Shown here: one piece after another, positions 59,901 through 64,000 of the stretch
Numbering within the stretch: the stretch's first letter is position 1
How the letters are laid out: every line of letters starts with the position of its first letter
Translations under genes and position numbers: made by a program
Assembly: GCA_008360955.1 (NCBI GenBank)
Contig: LUCM01001813.1
Coordinates: 1-64,000, forward strand
Length of the DNA: 64,000 bases
Reading direction: 5' to 3'
DNA from: Fasciolopsis buskii
Lineage: Eukaryota > Platyhelminthes > Trematoda > Plagiorchiida > Fasciolidae
Notes under the pieces: generated by a model
Database searches by the model: none
Told to the model about the DNA's origin: nothing
The model's input: only the letters and a program-made list of their open reading frames with translations

Positions 59901-60160
59901 TCTACCAGTAGTACAGTCGTTATGTAATTAAATTTCCGCAGGAAGACGTGGCTTGATTGGTGAGAAAAGTATTGATTGCTCTTCCAATCTCTCACCCGAG
60001 GCACAGCGTATATGCCGACCGGCTTGGTGATTTTCACACCAAGTAGAGTTGCGACTTGAGTGGTGAAGACTTGGGCGGCCACTCCGACTGTGAATCCAGA
60101 CGTCATCGGTCCTGACATGTATCGAACCACACCGCCCACACGGAACAAACCCATGACGAT
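21047..60160 (-). CDS. SLC26-family anion transporter, 9 exons found, N-terminus outside window
   Basis: A multi-pass membrane anion exchanger/channel. The family moves chloride, bicarbonate, sulfate, oxalate or iodide; the substrate here cannot be read from sequence. Exons in gene order: 59996-60160, 54910-55065, 51260-51407, 47603-47794, 44527-44622, 41864-42043, 35074-35341, 33456-33685, 21047-21249. Landmarks: MGLFRVGGVVRYMSGPMTSG, VPIPIDLII, SFSVTSSLVRIFAKK, ELYAYGLANVISSFFQAYPS with ASLSRS-like GSLSRSAVQ, GGRTQVAALFSA, IIVVALKGMF, then a cytoplasmic STAS domain (VRYEGNVYYACAEQFR, YVILDCSRWTFVDFVGAEQL, LFPTIHDAVMWA). Phases show two missing small exons: one between 54910 and 51407 (length 2 mod 3) and one between 33456 and 21249 (1 mod 3). 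The in-window gene exceeds 39 kb because introns are full of retroelements. Confidence 0.9.
21604..23950 (-). mobile_element. RTE-type LINE lacking its reverse transcriptase (L2)
   Basis: Minus strand, 5' to 3': a 5' region shared with 36140-36700 (TTTATCTCAAGCCGAAGATG), endonuclease pieces (MQAGQRACLALTMNSRSIV, ADIVVVVGDFDARIG, LGGRCALSTRGTDNGQRLL) down to about 22400, then directly the C-terminal tail (ISLKLKG-like, [40 protein letters not shown]) and a 3' UTR to about 21604. Compared with the copy at 36.1-39.7 kb, the part equivalent to about 37700-39050, which holds the RT, is gone. All frames are broken. It lies in the long last SLC26 intron, sense to that gene. Confidence 0.85.
24516..25080. 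repeat. Imperfect inverted repeat, about 70-bp arms
   Basis: Arm 24516-24585 read on the minus strand (CATTTCAAGCTCAATCAACC, GATCCTCAATATAAGCACAC) matches arm 25010-25080 on the plus strand, with a few substitutions and a 2-base indel. The loop is about 425 bp and has no recognised gene. It could be two opposite copies of an unknown dispersed repeat or the ends of a small transposon. Confidence 0.7.
25081..26494. other. SLC26 intron, nothing recognised
   Basis: There is a 123-codon plus-strand open frame at 25796-26167 with no recognisable motif, no splice support and a matching open frame on the other strand. I do not call it a gene. Confidence 0.4.
26495..26592 (+). repeat. Dispersed repeat copy (with 32216-32312 and about 50-100)
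   Basis: About 97 bp (CCACTGAGCACATTGAGAAA, then TTTTCAGTGATTCGTACTCA and TACATCAC before an AT tract) recur at 32216-32312 in the same orientation with roughly 85% identity by eye. Part recurs inverted near 50-100 (CATGAATACGAAGAACTGAA). No protein or tRNA-like part is visible in it. Confidence 0.7.
26586..26617. repeat. (AT)n microsatellite
   Basis: A run of about 16 AT units directly follows the dispersed repeat at 26495. The related copy at 32216 also ends in a short ACAATATAT, suggesting the microsatellite grew from the repeat's tail. Confidence 0.95.
27605..27700 (+). repeat. tRNA-like SINE head
   Basis: A box A-like GGATGGTCAAGTGGATTAAG and a box B-like TGATTCGAATCCCACATCTG stand 35 to 40 bases apart, as in a tRNA-derived Pol III promoter. 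The stems do not form a full cloverleaf. It probably belongs to a tRNA-derived SINE that differs from families A and B. Confidence 0.5.
27701..31960. other. SLC26 intron, no gene supported
   Basis: Only scattered open frames (for example 28677-29009 minus, 29794-30126 plus) without motifs or splice support. The missing STAS exon should lie somewhere in 21250-33455. A segment near 30940-31020 (minus) reads EFAENNREAIRVLLIR, faintly STAS-like, but its splice phases do not fit. Confidence 0.4.
31965..32110 (-). repeat. SINE fragment, family A-like body
   Basis: Minus-strand similarity to the SINE family A body: a CCATTAGCAAACTATG end (plus strand), then CACCATCAGTAGTGCCCATC, as at 7815-7890 and 40430-40490. 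The tRNA head is not clear. Boundaries approximate. Confidence 0.4.
32216..32312 (+). repeat. Dispersed repeat copy
   Basis: Second direct copy of the about 97-bp repeat at 26495-26592: CCACTGAGCACTTTGAGAGG, then CTTGTTTTCAGTGATTCGTA and TACATCACAATATAT. Confidence 0.7.
32420..32740 (-). mobile_element. Orphan GIY-YIG endonuclease fragment, second Penelope-type family
   Basis: Minus strand reads MYIGGTARHLLERIGECRST, then WLSDGTLESFNSAKVSHLAQ, TNQTVSVSQAFRVVYKFRCQ, and after a frame break LKAVAISLRNPPLCTKNNS. This is the YIGxTxRxLxxRxxEHxxxW...HLxxTxHxVxxxxAF pattern of retroelement-borne GIY-YIG domains. The sequence differs strongly from PLE1 and PLE2, so it is a separate family. No reverse transcriptase was found upstream on the minus strand. 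Decayed (stop just before MYIGG, one shift). Confidence 0.65.
33456..33685 (-). CDS. SLC26 exon, STAS domain part 2
   Basis: A 230-nt exon between TTCTTTTTTCAG and GTGAGT. It reads HRHTDRSEKTMTNFNTVSIP and IPNTETGNCTATLEQKRAEL within the variable STAS loop, then a coiled helix RDLTELEEKC and the core VQYVILDCSRWTFVDFVGAE, QLDQ. The ILDCSxxxFVDxxGxxxL strand-turn-helix is the most conserved part of SLC26 STAS domains. Confidence 0.9.
34047..34078 (-). ncRNA. Hammerhead-like hairpin
   Basis: The minus strand reads CTGACCAAGACTTGGTCGAA, then ACGCTAAGTC. GACCAAG and CTTGGTC form a perfect 7-bp stem between a CTGA and a CGAAAC box, the order of a hammerhead core, but the GA(N)GA bases between CTGA and stem II are lacking. 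It may be a pseudo-LTR remnant of a Penelope-like element. Activity is unlikely as it stands. Confidence 0.35.
35074..35341 (-). CDS. SLC26 exon, STAS domain part 1
   Basis: A 268-nt exon between CCTTGCAG and a GTAGAG donor, ending in phase 1. It reads TTQSDVIRVVRYEGNVYYAC, AEQFRLSVYRHAGLDPNQVF, a charged helix SRIQKLQARLCHVEKQLGL, then a variable loop. The first strand and helix match STAS (IxIxRxxxPLYYANAExFRxxLY). The phase fits the AA start of the next exon exactly, supporting the unusual donor. Confidence 0.88.
36140..39745 (+). mobile_element. RTE-type LINE, nearly full length, inactive (L1)
   Basis: The longest copy of the LINE family here, antisense in the SLC26 intron 35341-41864. 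After a 5' region it encodes an apurinic-like endonuclease (LNLGSLNVRTLMQAGQQARL, VCCVSETRIWDSSRLIQL; 36700-37500 with SDHALV near 37464), RT (HRGISFIPIITKVLASIVLR at about 38240, VVFLDLKGAFDSGD at about 38436) and a C-terminal domain ([38 protein letters not shown]). The RT catalytic box reads LDYADVAF near 38733: the second aspartate of YADD is valine. Frames break at many places. It ends in GATAATGATGAGGAGG, a short repeat tail usual for RTE elements. Confidence 0.9.
40425..40760 (-). repeat. tRNA-derived SINE, family A, minus copy
   Basis: Plus-strand text TGGAAGCATTGTACAACTG, GTCATTAGCAGTGC and the tRNA-like block CCTTAACCACTGCGC (box A on minus) match the family seen at 7800-8130. It is arranged head to head with the plus copy starting just after it. 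Confidence 0.65.
40762..40945 (+). repeat. tRNA-derived SINE, family A, plus copy
   Basis: Head CTGCCCGGTAGCGTAATGGC, TAAGGCG (box A), box B-like CCCAGTTCGGGTGCG, body GATGAAACAGGGGTACATTG, CTTCCATGG and tail ATCACATGATGAAT. With the minus copy it makes a near-adjacent inverted pair. Confidence 0.7.
41719..41736. repeat. (GT)n microsatellite
   Basis: Nine GT units next to the SLC26 exon at 41864. A similar (TG)8 tract stands at 43349-43365. Confidence 0.9.
41864..42043 (-). CDS. SLC26 exon, last transmembrane helices and linker to STAS
   Basis: A 180-nt, phase 0-0 exon (60 codons) between GTACGCAG and GTGAGT. It reads AIWLLTFKCTMMLDVKFGLI, then TGIAFSALTVILRTQAPSS and a linker RLLERVNQTELYQDMHNAPG-N. 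The LDxxxGLxxGxxFSxLTVIxRTQ pattern is the family's last membrane helix, leading into the cytoplasmic STAS domain. Confidence 0.93.
42543..42576. repeat. Pentanucleotide (ACTAT)n microsatellite
   Basis: About six tandem ACTAT units, clean apart from the last. It is the only pentanucleotide tract noticed in the window. Confidence 0.95.
42577..44526. other. SLC26 intron, nothing recognised
   Basis: A 109-codon plus-strand open frame (43588-43917) lacks any motif. No exon or retroelement domain was identified apart from the TG tract. Confidence 0.4.
44527..44622 (-). CDS. SLC26 exon, transmembrane segment
   Basis: A 96-nt, phase 0-0 exon between CTTTGCAG and GTAAGT. It reads CCLSAIIVVALKGMFAHSAE and LKYLRKYSLWDF. 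I chose the acceptor at 44623 rather than the stronger-looking TCTTTCAG at 44610, because only the first keeps the frame from SLPN and gives the expected LSAIIVVALKGMF. Confidence 0.92.
44747..44799. repeat. Compound (TA)n microsatellite
   Basis: TA runs interrupted by TGCATGCAAATATACATATG; about 53 bp in all, near the SLC26 exon 44527-44622. Confidence 0.95.
44800..47239. other. SLC26 intron, nothing recognised
   Basis: No gene, tRNA or clear transposon domain seen over 2.4 kb; open frames are short and without motifs. Confidence 0.45.
47240..47440 (-). repeat. tRNA-like SINE fragment
   Basis: Minus strand shows box A-like ATATGGTGGTTAAGGAATCG and box B-like CCCTGGTTCAAATCTTTCC about 35 bases apart. 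Stems are imperfect, so a decayed tRNA-derived SINE is more likely than a tRNA gene. Confidence 0.45.
47603..47794 (-). CDS. SLC26 exon, anion-binding core
   Basis: A 192-nt, phase 0-0 exon between TTCTGACAG and GTGAGT. It reads ELYAYGLANVISSFFQAYPS, AGSLSRSAVQVATGGRTQVA, ALFSAALLILVLYFIGPLFY and SLPN. The (S/A)xSLSRSxVQxxTGGxTQ(V/L)A segment is the strongest SLC26 signature in the window and surrounds the central anion site in the family. Confidence 0.95.
47915..48228 (+). mobile_element. RTE-type LINE 3' fragment, L1-like
   Basis: Text matches the C-terminal part of L1 (39058-39470): GGTTGAAAGGTTGCGTG, CTCAGTTCTGTTGTATGGTT, GGAGTATGCATATGGGAGAT, TATGGCTAGGATTAGATG and CTTCGTGGTTGGGGTCCGAA. 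It is very decayed, with internal deletion. It lies just upstream (gene sense) of SLC26 exon 47603-47794. Confidence 0.75.
48230..48680 (+). mobile_element. RTE-type LINE 3' fragment, L6-like
   Basis: Matches the C-terminal end of L6 (19700-20080): TTTGAACACCGCTTCGTA, ATAATTTGGTGGGAGAAAT, a CCTGGCAGGTGGTAGCTGGA part and CGATGGTTAGAAACACTAG. It directly follows the L1-like tail, so two subfamilies sit tandemly in the same orientation. Confidence 0.65.
49250..51000 (-). mobile_element. Ty3/Gypsy LTR retrotransposon pol fragment, dead
   Basis: Minus-strand order: an RNase H end (DTHPDHKPLI, about 50938-50899; PPRLQ-like text), then an integrase zinc-binding region (ALRQLCHLQANGNGFSAWAE, WPGLAEQIKQMVAICVTYGQ; 50195-50030), DWPWQMAMLDIF, the core (VERYCNFFKIDRPMTEMSSE, FAPYGIPIQVIFNGGPQ; 49936-49760) and its end (NNRAHSAVKQAKKILKICES, LEFPNTLLASMGMSPARCLL; 49735-49530). 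Two catalytic acids are lost: the Asp of SDNGPQ reads N and the Glu of the AESAVK-like stretch reads H. The zinc knuckle is also broken. No LTRs were found. The element is sense to SLC26 and intronic. Confidence 0.85.
51045..51170 (-). repeat. SINE family A fragment
   Basis: GGCCATTAGAAACTATGGAA and GTACTGTACAGAT match the 3' body of SINE family A in minus orientation, followed by a decayed part. Short and uncertain. Confidence 0.4.
51260..51407 (-). CDS. SLC26 exon, transmembrane segment
   Basis: A 148-nt exon between TCTCTTTCAG and GTATGA. Its first base completes a codon from a missing exon. It reads VNAPKAPKLSQMQNAIIDII, then VLAVVSFSVTSSLVRIFAKK and FNDESDFNQ, matching the AxxxAxVxFxxxxSxAKxxAKKxxYxVDxNQ pattern. 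It ends in phase 0, directly joining ELYAYG of the next exon. Confidence 0.9.
51408..54909. other. SLC26 intron(s) with a missing exon, nothing else recognised
   Basis: Splice phases on both sides call for an exon here (length 2 mod 3, about 25 to 35 residues of the ISYxxxxxxxxGVxVVGxIP type). I could not recognise it by eye on the minus strand. Confidence 0.4.
54910..55065 (-). CDS. SLC26 exon, transmembrane segment
   Basis: A 156-nt, phase 0-0 exon between TTATTTCCAG and GTGAGT. It reads TYYAIIRAIRTANGVTIGLS, then AMCILIIVVVKTWINPRVV and KRIRVPIPIDLII. The ITxRxTNxxTxxIGxxxxxxL helix and the P-IP-(D/E)LI strand are typical for the family. The next expected residues (VVIxxTxISYxxxLxxxxxVxVVG-like) are not in the following recognised exon. 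Confidence 0.9.
55431..55459. repeat. (AT)n microsatellite at PLE2 5' edge
   Basis: An AT tract immediately precedes the truncated start of PLE2 (similarity to PLE1 begins at about 55466). Confidence 0.95.
55466..56945 (+). mobile_element. Penelope-like element PLE2, 5'-truncated
   Basis: Aligns to PLE1 from about 14911 onward. RT motifs [44 protein letters not shown] and RYVDDTFVV (YVDD 56120-56131) are followed by an intact-looking linker and a GIY-YIG domain ([25 protein letters not shown] at 56730-56744; [20 protein letters not shown]). It retains 16 codons that PLE1 lacks, including an LP-stop-IRGVSE stretch (TAA at about 56556). Other breaks: a frame break near 55545 and TGA near 55919. 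The coding end EALHS runs straight into GTGTACGCCTTCTCAAC, the pseudo-LTR motif, so the PLE1-type C-terminal tail is missing. Antisense to SLC26 in the intron 55065-59996. Confidence 0.92.
56943..56983. repeat. (CT)n(AT)n microsatellite at PLE2 3' edge
   Basis: CTCTCTCTCTCTCT then AT units then GCATATATAG directly follow the PLE2 3' motif. Confidence 0.95.
57000..58040. other. SLC26 intron, nothing recognised
   Basis: AT-leaning sequence without motifs; a 96-codon plus frame at 57690-57980 is hydrophobic but has no homology that I recognise. Confidence 0.4.
58050..58330 (+). repeat. tRNA-derived SINE, family A, plus copy
   Basis: A 5' part ATCGATCACTGTTC, head CCTGTCCGGCCATGTTAATG, GCTAGGGCGTCCGACCC, box B-like CCCAGTTCGGGCGCGG, body CTGAAACAGTGGTACAGTGC and tail ATCACTTGATGAATAAG. 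It matches 40762-40945. Confidence 0.7.
58980..59547 (-). other. Coding-like stretch of unknown nature
   Basis: A 107-codon minus frame at 59224-59547 (ends GAGTQVHWVSRSGWLTHTLI-E) is followed, after a frame break, by another open stretch (GEYRRAIILQGQTMSITEVK, then GSTNDIGNWVLLERSQGKSG) to about 58990. The polar, even composition looks more like decayed coding sequence than intron. I recognise no domain. A retrotransposon gag or accessory region is one guess, without proof. Confidence 0.3.
59996..60160 (-). CDS. SLC26 exon, membrane core
   Basis: A 165-nt, phase 0-0 exon (55 codons) between a CACGAAACAG acceptor and a GTGAGA donor. It reads IVMGLFRVGGVVRYMSGPMT, then SGFTVGVAAQVFTTQVATLL and GVKITKPVGIYAVPR. 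SLC26 proteins have the same QxxMGxxRxGxxVRxxSxPxxxGF pattern and the LLGxK end. No upstream exon was found between here and the window end. Confidence 0.92.
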
Positions 60161-61390
60161 CTGTTTCGTGCATATGGTTGTAATGTTATGAAGAAAAGTA
60201 AGAACGAAAACAGTTAGTAGAACACAAATGAGGCTTGCCAAAAACGATTTCAATTAAAGGGTGTGAGCAGAATCAGGTTTGGGAATAGTCGTCATGTTTC
60301 CAGTCAGCTGGTGGCTTCAAAACGGCGTGAATGGATCGTCATAATCCGTAATCGGTTCGGGCAATCCAAACCTAGACAAAGGCTTAGGTCTCTTAAATCT
60401 GTCGCATCAAGGAGACACACAGAAATCAGACTGCTGAATCATAACTCCCACCGTTTCATGGACAATGGAAATGTACGAGAAACTAGTTTGCTGAGTAAAG
60501 TAACGGCATACTTGGGAGAGTTGGATCCAACAGGGGCATTACGTAGACGTTCGCTCATCCTTGAGAACAACTAAGATTTACCATCTCTATTGTATACTGT
60601 CTTTAGCCTAATTGTACAACATTTTCAAGTAGTAACGTGCCGTCAAAAATGATTTGCGGACCAAAATAATTTATCTAATCAAGAGAAATGAAATCTTTGT
60701 TCGTCAAGGCACATGCTAGGATAATACCTTTTAGGAAGGGTAATTTTACCTAACCTAAGTCTACAGGTGAAGCTAATTAAGCAGAAAGTGCCGAAAGAGT
60801 CATTTTGTTCTGCGGTTGTGACAGACGCTATTTGATCAGAGCACGGCTGAGCGACTAGGTCGTTAAATATGATACCAAAGGCAGCACTAGTTATATAATC
60901 TTGTACGCAGAATCCGCACCGTTGAAATCTGTTCTCCATAAACCTGGCTGAACGATAGGAGAACAAAAGAACATTATAGGCATGCAGCACTGTTTTTTAA
61001 AAAAAGTAGAAGTGACAACCTGTGAGGTGCTAGACTGACGTAGCTTTTTCATTTCATGCTGTAGACGAGGCGGTTTTTCCGGCGTGATTTCATAATGCGA
61101 AAACCAATGCACATTAATACACCCCACGCGCTTTAGTCCTGGAAGCTAAAAAGCGCTATAGATTGTGACATCATTAGCAAACCGAGAGTGGCTAGTGGGA
61201 AAAAGCAATACTTTAGTGCCAATCAACAAAAGATTAAAATGATTAAAAAAAATGGACACGGTAAAAATGGAGGTCAGTAATTTCATCGAAATCGGACATT
61301 TATGGCATTCAACTAGTCAGAACAAGTGAGGGCTTTGGTAGGTTGGGGCGGAAACAAGTAAGTTGCTAGTGTCATTTGATAGCAAGTGTG
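60161..61390. other. SLC26 intron upstream of first in-window exon
   Basis: The N-terminal SLC26 exons should lie in this direction (minus strand). I found none with the conserved sulfate-transporter signature between 60161 and 64000. Confidence 0.45.
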
Positions 61391-61396
61391 CAGTTT

Positions 61397-61580
61397 GGCC
61401 GGCGGTGGCCAAACGGATAAGGTCGTGGCGTTCGGACGTAAAGGTCGCAGGTTAGAACCATCCCACCACTGGCCAACTTCCCCACTTGGCAGCCTTCTGC
61501 TGGCCGCGGCCGACTTCCTGAAAAGTGGTGTACATTGTTGTTTCATTAATAAAGGAATTAAAGGATAAAAGATAAAAGAT
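61397..61580 (+). repeat. tRNA-derived SINE, family B, plus copy
   Basis: tRNA-like head GCCGGCGGTGGCCAAACGGA, TAAGG (box A) with box B-like AGGTTAGAACCATCC, then a body with CACTTGGCAGCCTTCTGCTG and CATTAATAAAGGAATTAAAG, and a tail of GATAAAA repeats. The reverse copy is at 62866-63048. Confidence 0.75.
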
Positions 61581-62865
61581 ATCACTTGAAGAACATTGAA
61601 ATCGGCTAAAAATGCCTGAAGACATTGTTGCCTACTTCTGTGGTTCGAATTCTTCCGGTTAGATGGTCTTCCCACCATCTGCCCATGTTTCATATTGTGA
61701 AACACGGCCGTTATGACGTGAAAGTATGAACTTGAAGGCAAACACTCGTTTTAAATGCGTCGTCCTCTGGTCGTTACAGATCATTCTGGCAATTACTAAG
61801 CCGAGGTAGGCCAAGAGTCATATGAGCTAGATTAATGTCTGTGTAGGTTTTGAATGAACAGCTTCTGCCATACGGGTAGAGGGTTTAGTTCGTTAGACTG
61901 ATAGTAGTTCACTTTCGGTCACAGTAATTGTAGGACCTAGACGAGCATGATTTGCCAACACAAGGTAAGGTGATCAAGGCGACCGTTGACAACTTCTGGG
62001 ATTGCGGATATTTTGTATAATGATTTGAATAGCTGATGCCCTTTCGACTTGATGACTTTGTCCATCAAAGATTCGTGAATTTGAGTTTCCTTTGGCTCCT
62101 TTTTCACTGTGCTTGAACGAGCATGGACAATACTTCTGAATGCTTTAACAAAGTTTAGTAAGTGTTTGACAAAAATATCCCCGAGACAGAAGATTACGAT
62201 TGAATTCGGCGTCTTTGCAACAGATCCTCATCAGAGTAAAGGATGGCAGAAAACTCGAAAATTGCACAAAACACGAGCTGAGCTGAATGGTCCCCTAATT
62301 ACGTGGATAAGAAGTTGGTTGACCAAGATTTTGGGCAACCCTTTTCAAACAGAAGGCGGATAAATAACTTCTTATCCGGATTAGATTACTGAGAATTACA
62401 CTTTGCTCTACGAATCACGCATATAACTACAAAACGCCCAGTGTATACGTTTCCATGACAGTATTTCACTATTGTGTAAATGTTCCTCCAAAATTTCATG
62501 TGGCTGTATTTTCCAGGCTCCTGAGTCTAAGCAATACACTAGATTTTTTTTGAGCCTCTTGAGTAAAACGCGGTGAAAGTTATTCTATTATCTTGTCTAC
62601 ATGCGTTTTTCGTAATGACTCCGCTAGACGATTCCCTCTGGGGTCTTTTGTGGTAAGACCTCGAAGAGAACTTGCTTGTCGTTCTATGCAACCTCTGTCT
62701 TGAAAAGGCTGGAATAATCTGTTGTGGTTGGATATTTGTGTCACTTTTTCTAAGCCGACGTTTTATTCACAAGGCAGAATATGTCACTTACCTTTCACCC
62801 TATCTCGTGGCTTAATGTGATACTCGTCAATTTCATCATAAATAAACCTGCTAAATTCAGGCCTG
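61581..62865. other. No gene recognised between the SINE pair
   Basis: An 84-codon plus frame at 62109-62363 is without known motifs. Nothing else noted. Confidence 0.4.
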
Positions 62866-63048
62866 ATGTCTTTTATCTTTTACTTCCTTTATTAATGGAA
62901 GAACAGTGTACATCATTTCTCAGGAAAGGGACCGCAGCCAACAGAGGGTTGTCGAGTGGGGAAGTCGACCGGCGATGAGAGAATTCGAACCCGCGGCCTT
63001 CAAGTCCAAACACCACGACCTTATCCGTCTACCCCTTGGTGGCACGGT
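62866..63048 (-). repeat. tRNA-derived SINE, family B, minus copy
   Basis: On the plus strand the reversed order is seen: CTTTTATCTTTTACTTCC, TTTATTAATGGAAGAACAG, then GAGAATTCGAACCCGCGGCC (box B) and CCTTATCCGTCTACCCCTTG (box A). Box B matches the tRNA consensus better than in the 61397 copy. Confidence 0.75.
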
Positions 63049-63479
63049 ATCTTTGACGATACTATTTCTCATCAGGTAAATGTTTTTATACAAAGCACCT
63101 AACACCGAACTTATCATAATACAGATTATTTCACAAAGCAGGGGTAGGAAAACGAAATTCATTGGATCAAAGAACGGGTTAGATTTCAGTTCGGTTTTAA
63201 CAATCATTAACCTTGCGTCAGAGTGCTTTGATTTTAACTGCTACCTCACAGCAACGCCTAGTCAAATAAATAAAAACAGGATGAGAATGTGGAAGACCAA
63301 TTGAGAGATAATTAGCCACTGAAATGGAAAGATTTTGAGTAAAGAAGCGCCATCAGCGGTGGCATTGAATCATATCACCTGCTATCTTCACTCACGCCTG
63401 GAGGATCTTGTGAACTCCAATTTAGCAGTCCACATAAACCAGTCCACCGGCAAAGAATTTCATACTTTTTTTTACCGTG

Positions 63480-63860
63480 TCATCAACTGACCACCGTGAC
63501 TCATCTTCTAAAAGCTACCCTCCACGAAGAACAGCGTTGAGTGTTCAACGAAGCAAACTTTTTGAGAATGTGCAAAACACGTCCCGATCTTTTTAGTCTA
63601 TTCCTCAAAATCCCATCCCATTGTCTGCCTTCCGGTAGCAATAAAACTCTTGGAAAAATTAATTCCCCTACATCATAGATCTCTAAACGTTTCCGACCCC
63701 CTCCGATTTGCTTGTCCATATTCCAGGTCAACTCGTGACACCCCAGTCACCTTAACGCACTTCAATTATATCGGTCTGGGCGACACGATCAGAGAAATGA
63801 GGATTTGCTGCCTCGACTACAGTGACGCTTCTGACTGTGTCTACCGGAACAAGTTGTTTT
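63480..63860 (+). mobile_element. LINE reverse-transcriptase fragment of another clade (CR1/Jockey-like)
   Basis: The plus strand reads CLPVAIKLLEKLIPLHHRSL, then NVSDPLRFACPYSRSTRDTP, TLTHFNYIGLGDTIREMRIC and CLDYSDASDCVYRNKL. This follows RPISxLPxxxKxLEKxxxxxL...LQFAxRxxRSTxDAxxxxxH...xxFLDxSxAFDxVxRxxL of CR1/Jockey-type RTs, with the usual FLDFSxAFD changed to CLDYSDASD. It differs from the RTE copies elsewhere in the window. Decayed; it may continue upstream to about 63370. Confidence 0.6.
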
Positions 63861-64000
63861 CATTTCACTCCCAGTCACATGTAGAACATTCCCATTTCCC
63901 TTCTGACTGAGTATTTTCGCAGCCGACAATAATTTACTCGTTATAATGATTCCGCTTCCTCTATTGTCACCTTTACCCTTGTAATTCCTCAAGATGCTAT

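Noticed and set aside
61397..61475. tRNA gene
   Set aside because: Boxes A and B are present, but stems mispair and the unit continues into a SINE body with an opposite copy at 62866; treated as SINE.

Overview
This is eukaryotic nuclear DNA, almost certainly from a digenean flatworm (fluke). The pointers are two split animal genes with large repeat-filled introns, many decayed retroelements of the kinds known from flukes (RTE-type LINEs, Penelope-like elements with a GIY-YIG domain, Ty3/Gypsy remnants, tRNA-derived SINEs), and a base composition that looks less AT-rich than schistosome DNA. The species cannot be fixed from the sequence. There are no operons, prophages or CRISPR arrays.

The left part (398 to about 17,121, + strand) is the 3' half of a MutS homologue, best matched to MSH6. 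Eight exons join in one frame into 425 codons plus a stop. They carry the end of the lever/clamp region, the whole ATPase domain and the short C-terminus. The introns hold an intact antisense tRNA-Ser(UGA) gene, LINE 3' fragments, a SINE and a Penelope-like element (PLE1). One intron appears to use a GC-AG splice pair.

From 60,160 down to 21,047 on the - strand lies most of an SLC26-family anion transporter: nine recognised exons covering the membrane domain and a split STAS domain, with the N-terminus beyond the right edge. Two short exons required by splice phase were not located. The gene runs tail-to-tail with MSH6, and the space between them is largely an old RTE-type LINE (17.4 to 20.2 kb). 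SLC26 introns hold an RTE LINE that has lost its reverse transcriptase (21.6 to 24.0 kb), an orphan GIY-YIG domain (32.4 to 32.7 kb), a near full-length dead RTE LINE (36.1 to 39.7 kb), two LINE tails (47.9 to 48.7 kb), a dead Gypsy pol fragment (49.3 to 51.0 kb) and a second Penelope-like element (55.5 to 56.9 kb). Inverted SINE pairs and microsatellites fill other places. The right edge holds an inverted SINE pair and a fragment of a different LINE clade.

I see no new multi-gene system. The points most worth a second look are: a 627-bp block about 99% identical between two LINE fragments 20.7 kb apart whose flanks are strongly diverged; hammerhead-ribozyme-like remnants linked to Penelope elements; the GC-AG intron; a stop codon lying inside a consensus splice donor at the MSH6 end; and a three-copy dispersed repeat without a name. 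All family calls are by eye from translated motifs; no database search was run.
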